Made by a program: the position numbers and the translations under genes. The notes under the pieces were generated by a model. That model was not told where the DNA came from, ran no database searches, and worked only from the letters and a program-made list of their open reading frames with translations. Shown piece after piece: positions 61,102-64,000 of a DNA stretch of 64,000 nt. The stretch lies in contig NZ_CP041742.1 of assembly GCF_007556775.1 (NCBI RefSeq), positions 558,001 to 622,000 of the forward strand. The letters run 5' to 3'. Source of the DNA: Lysobacter lycopersici. Its GTDB lineage: Bacteria; Pseudomonadota; Gammaproteobacteria; Xanthomonadales; Xanthomonadaceae. How positions within the stretch are numbered: position 1 is the stretch's first letter; every line of letters starts with the position of its first letter.

Positions 61102-64000
61102 TCACTCCGCACTGATCGCCGCAACCGCCGCCGGCTGCAATTGCTGGCCGCGACGCAGTTTCGCGCGTTCGACCAGTTTCCGCGTCGCGTTGCGCAGGTC
61201 GTCGAGCATCGCGTAGATCGTCGGCAGGAACAGCAGGCTCACAACCGTCGAGAACGCCAGCCCGCCGGCGATCGCACGCGCCATCGGGTAATACGGCGGG
61301 CCGTCGCCACCGATCTGCGTCGTGGTCATCGCGATCGGCACCATCGCCAGGATCGCCGTGCCCATCGTCATCAAAATCGGGCGCAGGCGCTCGCGGCTGC
61401 CTTCCACCAACGCCTCGGTGCGCGACAGCCCGCGCCGGCGCAGGTTGTTGATGTGCTCGATCATCACGATGCCGTTGTTCACCACCACGCCCATCAACAC
61501 CAGGATGCCGATGAACGCCATAATGTTGAACTCGGTGCCGGTGATCCAGAACAACCAGAACACCCCGAACACCGAGAACAGCACGCCGGACATGATCGCC
61601 GAGGGGAACAGCAGCGATTCGAACACCGCCGCCATCACCACGTAGATCATCACCAGCGCGATCAGCAGGTTGAAGTTCATCTGCTTCATCGCGTCCTGGT
61701 CGTCCTGGAAGCCGCCGCCGTCGAAGCTGTAACCGTAGCCATCGGGGAAGGCCACGCCCTTGAGCGTTTCTTCCATCGCCTTCTGCGCTTCGGGCATGGT
61801 CACCTTGGGCGCAAGGTTGGCCTTGATCGTCAGCGTGGTCTGGCGGTTGCTGCGCTGGATCTGGGTCGCCGCCGGCTTCACCTGCACGTCCACCATCGCC
61901 AGCAGCGGCACGCTGCGGCCATCGGGCGAACGCACGGTGAAACCGGACAGGTCCTCGACCCGGTAATCCTGCGCGCCGGCGAAGCGCACCCACACCGGCA
62001 CTTCGTTGTCGCCGCGGCGGAATTCGCGCAACGGCGCGCCGCGCAGCGCGAGCCCGACGAACTCCGCGACCTGCTGCGCGCTGAAACCGAAGGCCGCCGC
62101 ACGTTCCCGGTCGACGTGCACGTTGAGCTCGGTATTCTGGTCGCCGGCATCGACGCGAACGTCGCGCAGTTCCTTGCGGTGGGCGAGGATGGGCACGATA
62201 TCGTCGCCGATCGCGTGCAATACCTGGGTCGAATCGCCGACCAGCTGCACCTGCACGTTCTGCCCGGGCTGCCCGCTGCCCGGACCGCCGCCGTCGTTGC
62301 CGATGCCGATGTCGGCGCGCGCGGACTTCGGCAATTCCTTGCGGATCGCCTCGATCAGTGGCTTGGTCGCCCCCGCCTTCTTGGTATCGAAGGTCAGGCG
62401 CGTACCGGCGTCGCCCTGCTCGCTCCACCACGAGTAAACCTGGGTGACGTGGAAGCGCTTGCGGTTGGCGTTGACGAAGTCCTCGACGCGCAGGATCTCC
62501 GCCGACATCTGCTCCTTGGTGTAGCTGCCCTTCCACTGGTAGTAGATGTTGGTCTCGCCGCCGTCGTCGCCGCCGAACATGTTTTTCTTGGTGAGCGCCA
62601 TCGGCACGAAGCTGATCGCGATGATCAGCACGATGCCCGCCACGCTCCAGCCGCGGTGTTCCAGCGTCCAGCGCAACAGCTTCGCGTAGCGCTTCTGCAG
62701 GCGCGGGATCAGGCCGCGTTCGTCGCGGACGGCGGGCGGCGTCTTCAACCGCGCCGAGATCATCGGGATCAGGCTCACCGCCACCAGCCACGACGCCAGC
62801 AGCGAGACCGAGATGGTGATCGCGATCTGGGCGAGGTAGATGCTGAGGAAGTTGCGTTCGCCGAACAGGTTGGGCACGAACACGATGCAGTGGCAGAGCG
62901 TGCCCGCGGTCAGGGCGATGGCCACGTGGCGGGTGCCGAGGATCGACGCCAGCCGCGGCTGGTCCGGCATGCGCTCGCGTTCCTGGTAGATGCTTTCGAC
63001 CACGACCACCGCGTTGTCGACCAGCATGCCGACCGCAAGCAACAGGCCCATCATCGACAGGATGTTGAGGGTCACGCCGGCGAAGTACATGAAGCCCAGC
63101 GTCATCACGAAGCAGATCGGGATGGCCAGCGTCACCATCAGGGTCGACGGCCAGTGGCGCAGGAAGAAATACAGCACGGTGATCGACAGCAGCAGGCCGA
63201 TGCCGCCGGCCTCCGCGAGTTCGGTCAGCGAACTGGTCACGTTGTCGCCGAGGTCCTGGATGATCTTGACCTGCAGGTCGGACAGGTCCGGTTGCGCGCG
63301 GATCGCGTTCACTTCCGCCAGCGCGTCCCGCGACACCTGCACCAGGTTCGCGTTGCGCTCCTTGAAGATGTCCAGGCCCACCGCGCGTTCGCCGTCGAGG
63401 CGGCGGTCGGCATCGCTCTCGCCAGGCTTCAGGCGCACGTCGGCGATGTCGCCCAGGCGCGTGCCGTCCTGTGCGATCACCAGGTCGCGCAGTTGCTGCA
63501 GGTCGGTGATTTCCCCCACCGGTTGCACGCGCAGGCGCCTGCCGCCGTCGTCGATCTCGCCGGCCGACACCGAGAAGTTCACCGTCTGCAGCCGGGTGCT
63601 GAGGTCGTTGAGGCCGATGCCGTGCGCGGTCAGGCGATCGGGAAGCACCGCGATCTCGACCTCGTTCTGCGGCGCGCCGGACACTTCGACGCGCGCGACG
63701 CCGGGAATCCGCTCCAGCCGCCGCTTGAACTCGCGGTCGATCATGTCGTACTGGCTGGTCAGGTCCTGCTTGCTGGCGAGGCGCACGCGCAGCACCGGCT
63801 GGTCCGTGGTCGAGAACTTCAGCACCTGGTAGCGCTTGAGGTCGTCGGGCAGTTCGTCGCGGATCGCGTCGAGCCGTTCGCGCGCCTCGGACGCGGCGAT
63901 GGCGACGTCGCGGCTCCAGTCGGAGAACTGCATGAACACCTGCGCGCCGCTGGAGGTGGCGTTCGAGTCCATGCGCTTGATCCCGCTCATGGTCGCCAGC
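61102..64000 (-). CDS. RND-family efflux transporter permease, N-terminus outside the window
   Basis: 966 residues are present, and the frame continues past the right edge (LATMSGIKRMDSNA), so roughly 75 N-terminal residues with the first membrane helix are missing. Visible are the periplasmic porter domains, the GLLLSITVLYFFLRHWPSTL helix, the AVGMLVDNAVVVVESIYQE segment (the two Asp-type proton-relay residues of TM4) and the C-terminal NIMAFIGILVLMGVVVNNGI and AIAGGLAFSTVVSLLFLPTI helices. It belongs to the AcrB/MexF/CzcA superfamily; the sequence is closer to drug/multi-substrate (HAE) than to heavy-metal types, but the substrate is unknown. The adaptor and any outer-membrane partner would be to the right. 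It ends next to a repeat and terminator. Confidence 0.92.
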   Translation of the reverse strand, partial: LATMSGIKRMDSNATSSGAQVFMQFSDWSRDVAIAASEARERLDAIRDELPDDLKRYQVLKFSTTDQPVLRVRLASKQDLTSQYDMIDREFKRRLERIPGVARVEVSGAPQNEVEIAVLPDRLTAHGIGLNDLSTRLQTVNFSVSAGEIDDGGRRLRVQPVGEITDLQQLRDLVIAQDGTRLGDIADVRLKPGESDADRRLDGERAVGLDIFKERNANLVQVSRDALAEVNAIRAQPDLSDLQVKIIQDLGDNVTSSLTELAEAGGIGLLLSITVLYFFLRHWPSTLMVTLAIPICFVMTLGFMYFAGVTLNILSMMGLLLAVGMLVDNAVVVVESIYQERERMPDQPRLASILGTRHVAIALTAGTLCHCIVFVPNLFGERNFLSIYLAQIAITISVSLLASWLVAVSLIPMISARLKTPPAVRDERGLIPRLQKRYAKLLRWTLEHRGWSVAGIVLIIAISFVPMALTKKNMFGGDDGGETNIYYQWKGSYTKEQMSAEILRVEDFVNANRKRFHVTQVYSWWSEQGDAGTRLTFDTKKAGATKPLIEAIRKELPKSARADIGIGNDGGGPGSGQPGQNVQVQLVGDSTQVLHAIGDDIVPILAHRKELRDVRVDAGDQNTELNVHVDRERAAAFGFSAQQVAEFVGLALRGAPLREFRRGDNEVPVWVRFAGAQDYRVEDLSGFTVRSPDGRSVPLLAMVDVQVKPAATQIQRSNRQTTLTIKANLAPKVTMPEAQKAMEETLKGVAFPDGYGYSFDGGGFQDDQDAMKQMNFNLLIALVMIYVVMAAVFESLLFPSAIMSGVLFSVFGVFWLFWITGTEFNIMAFIGILVLMGVVVNNGIVMIEHINNLRRRGLSRTEALVEGSRERLRPILMTMGTAILAMVPIAMTTTQIGGDGPPYYPMARAIAGGLAFSTVVSLLFLPTIYAMLDDLRNATRKLVERAKLRRGQQLQPAAVAAISAE

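Overview
The window is high-GC DNA from a gammaproteobacterium of the Xanthomonadaceae/Lysobacteraceae type (Xanthomonas, Lysobacter, Luteimonas and relatives). The evidence is gene order and protein character: ald-ftsK-lolA-rarA, the ndk-rlmN-pilF-rodZ-yfgM-bamB-der run, a PsrA-like regulator with a fadN-type fadB and fadA, an aguA-aguB pair, and family-typical repeats. Both edges cut genes: trxB on the left (nine codons kept) and an RND efflux transporter on the right (N-terminus missing).

Layout. 1-5752: host genes on the + strand (ald, ftsK, lolA, rarA). 5753-12214: a chromosome-dimer-resolution (dif) locus. It holds the degraded end of an older filamentous prophage, a dif-like junction, a complete ~6.2 kb inovirus prophage with no integrase of its own, and a well-formed dif site at 12187-12214. 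12224-15748: a MerR-controlled copper operon (merR, DUF4396, copA, copB) whose promoter begins nine bases after dif. 15755-16037: tRNA-Ala(GGC), tRNA-Glu(TTC) and a terminator. 16055-28306: DUF1249 gene, ppsR/ppsA, a propeller-GGDEF protein, orn, tadA, a TetR / O-methyltransferase / reductase module and a secreted propeller-like protein. 28394-42125: a long, mostly minus-strand housekeeping stretch (guaA, guaB, folD, moeB, mobA, der, bamB, yfgM, rodZ, pilF, rlmN, ndk). 42303-46654: fatty-acid beta-oxidation with its regulator. 46677-56284: two unknown secreted or membrane proteins, then galU, a sugar dehydratase, a WecA/WbpL-type transferase, lapB, lapA, ihfB, rpsA and cmk. 56418-64000: rpmJ, aguA/aguB, a TraB-family protein, an AT-rich orphan gene with a HEPN-like motif, and the RND transporter.

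How it fits together. The window contains the replication terminus. Host genes point mainly right on the left of dif and mainly left on its right. The FtsK-orienting motif GGGNAGGG switches strand at dif: by hand I found eight copies on + and none on - to the left, and none on + and eight on - to the right. FtsK, which reads these motifs and activates XerCD at dif, is encoded 8.5 kb away. The prophage uses dif for integration and carries six of the motifs, all in the orientation its chromosomal position requires. The attachment core lies inside the 3' end of the prophage repressor gene, so integrated and circular forms should encode repressors with different C-termini.

No rRNA genes, CRISPR arrays or transposase genes were seen. 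No stretch above about 300 bases lacks a gene; the larger intergenic gaps are described in the entries. All assignments come from reading the sequence, and no database search was possible.
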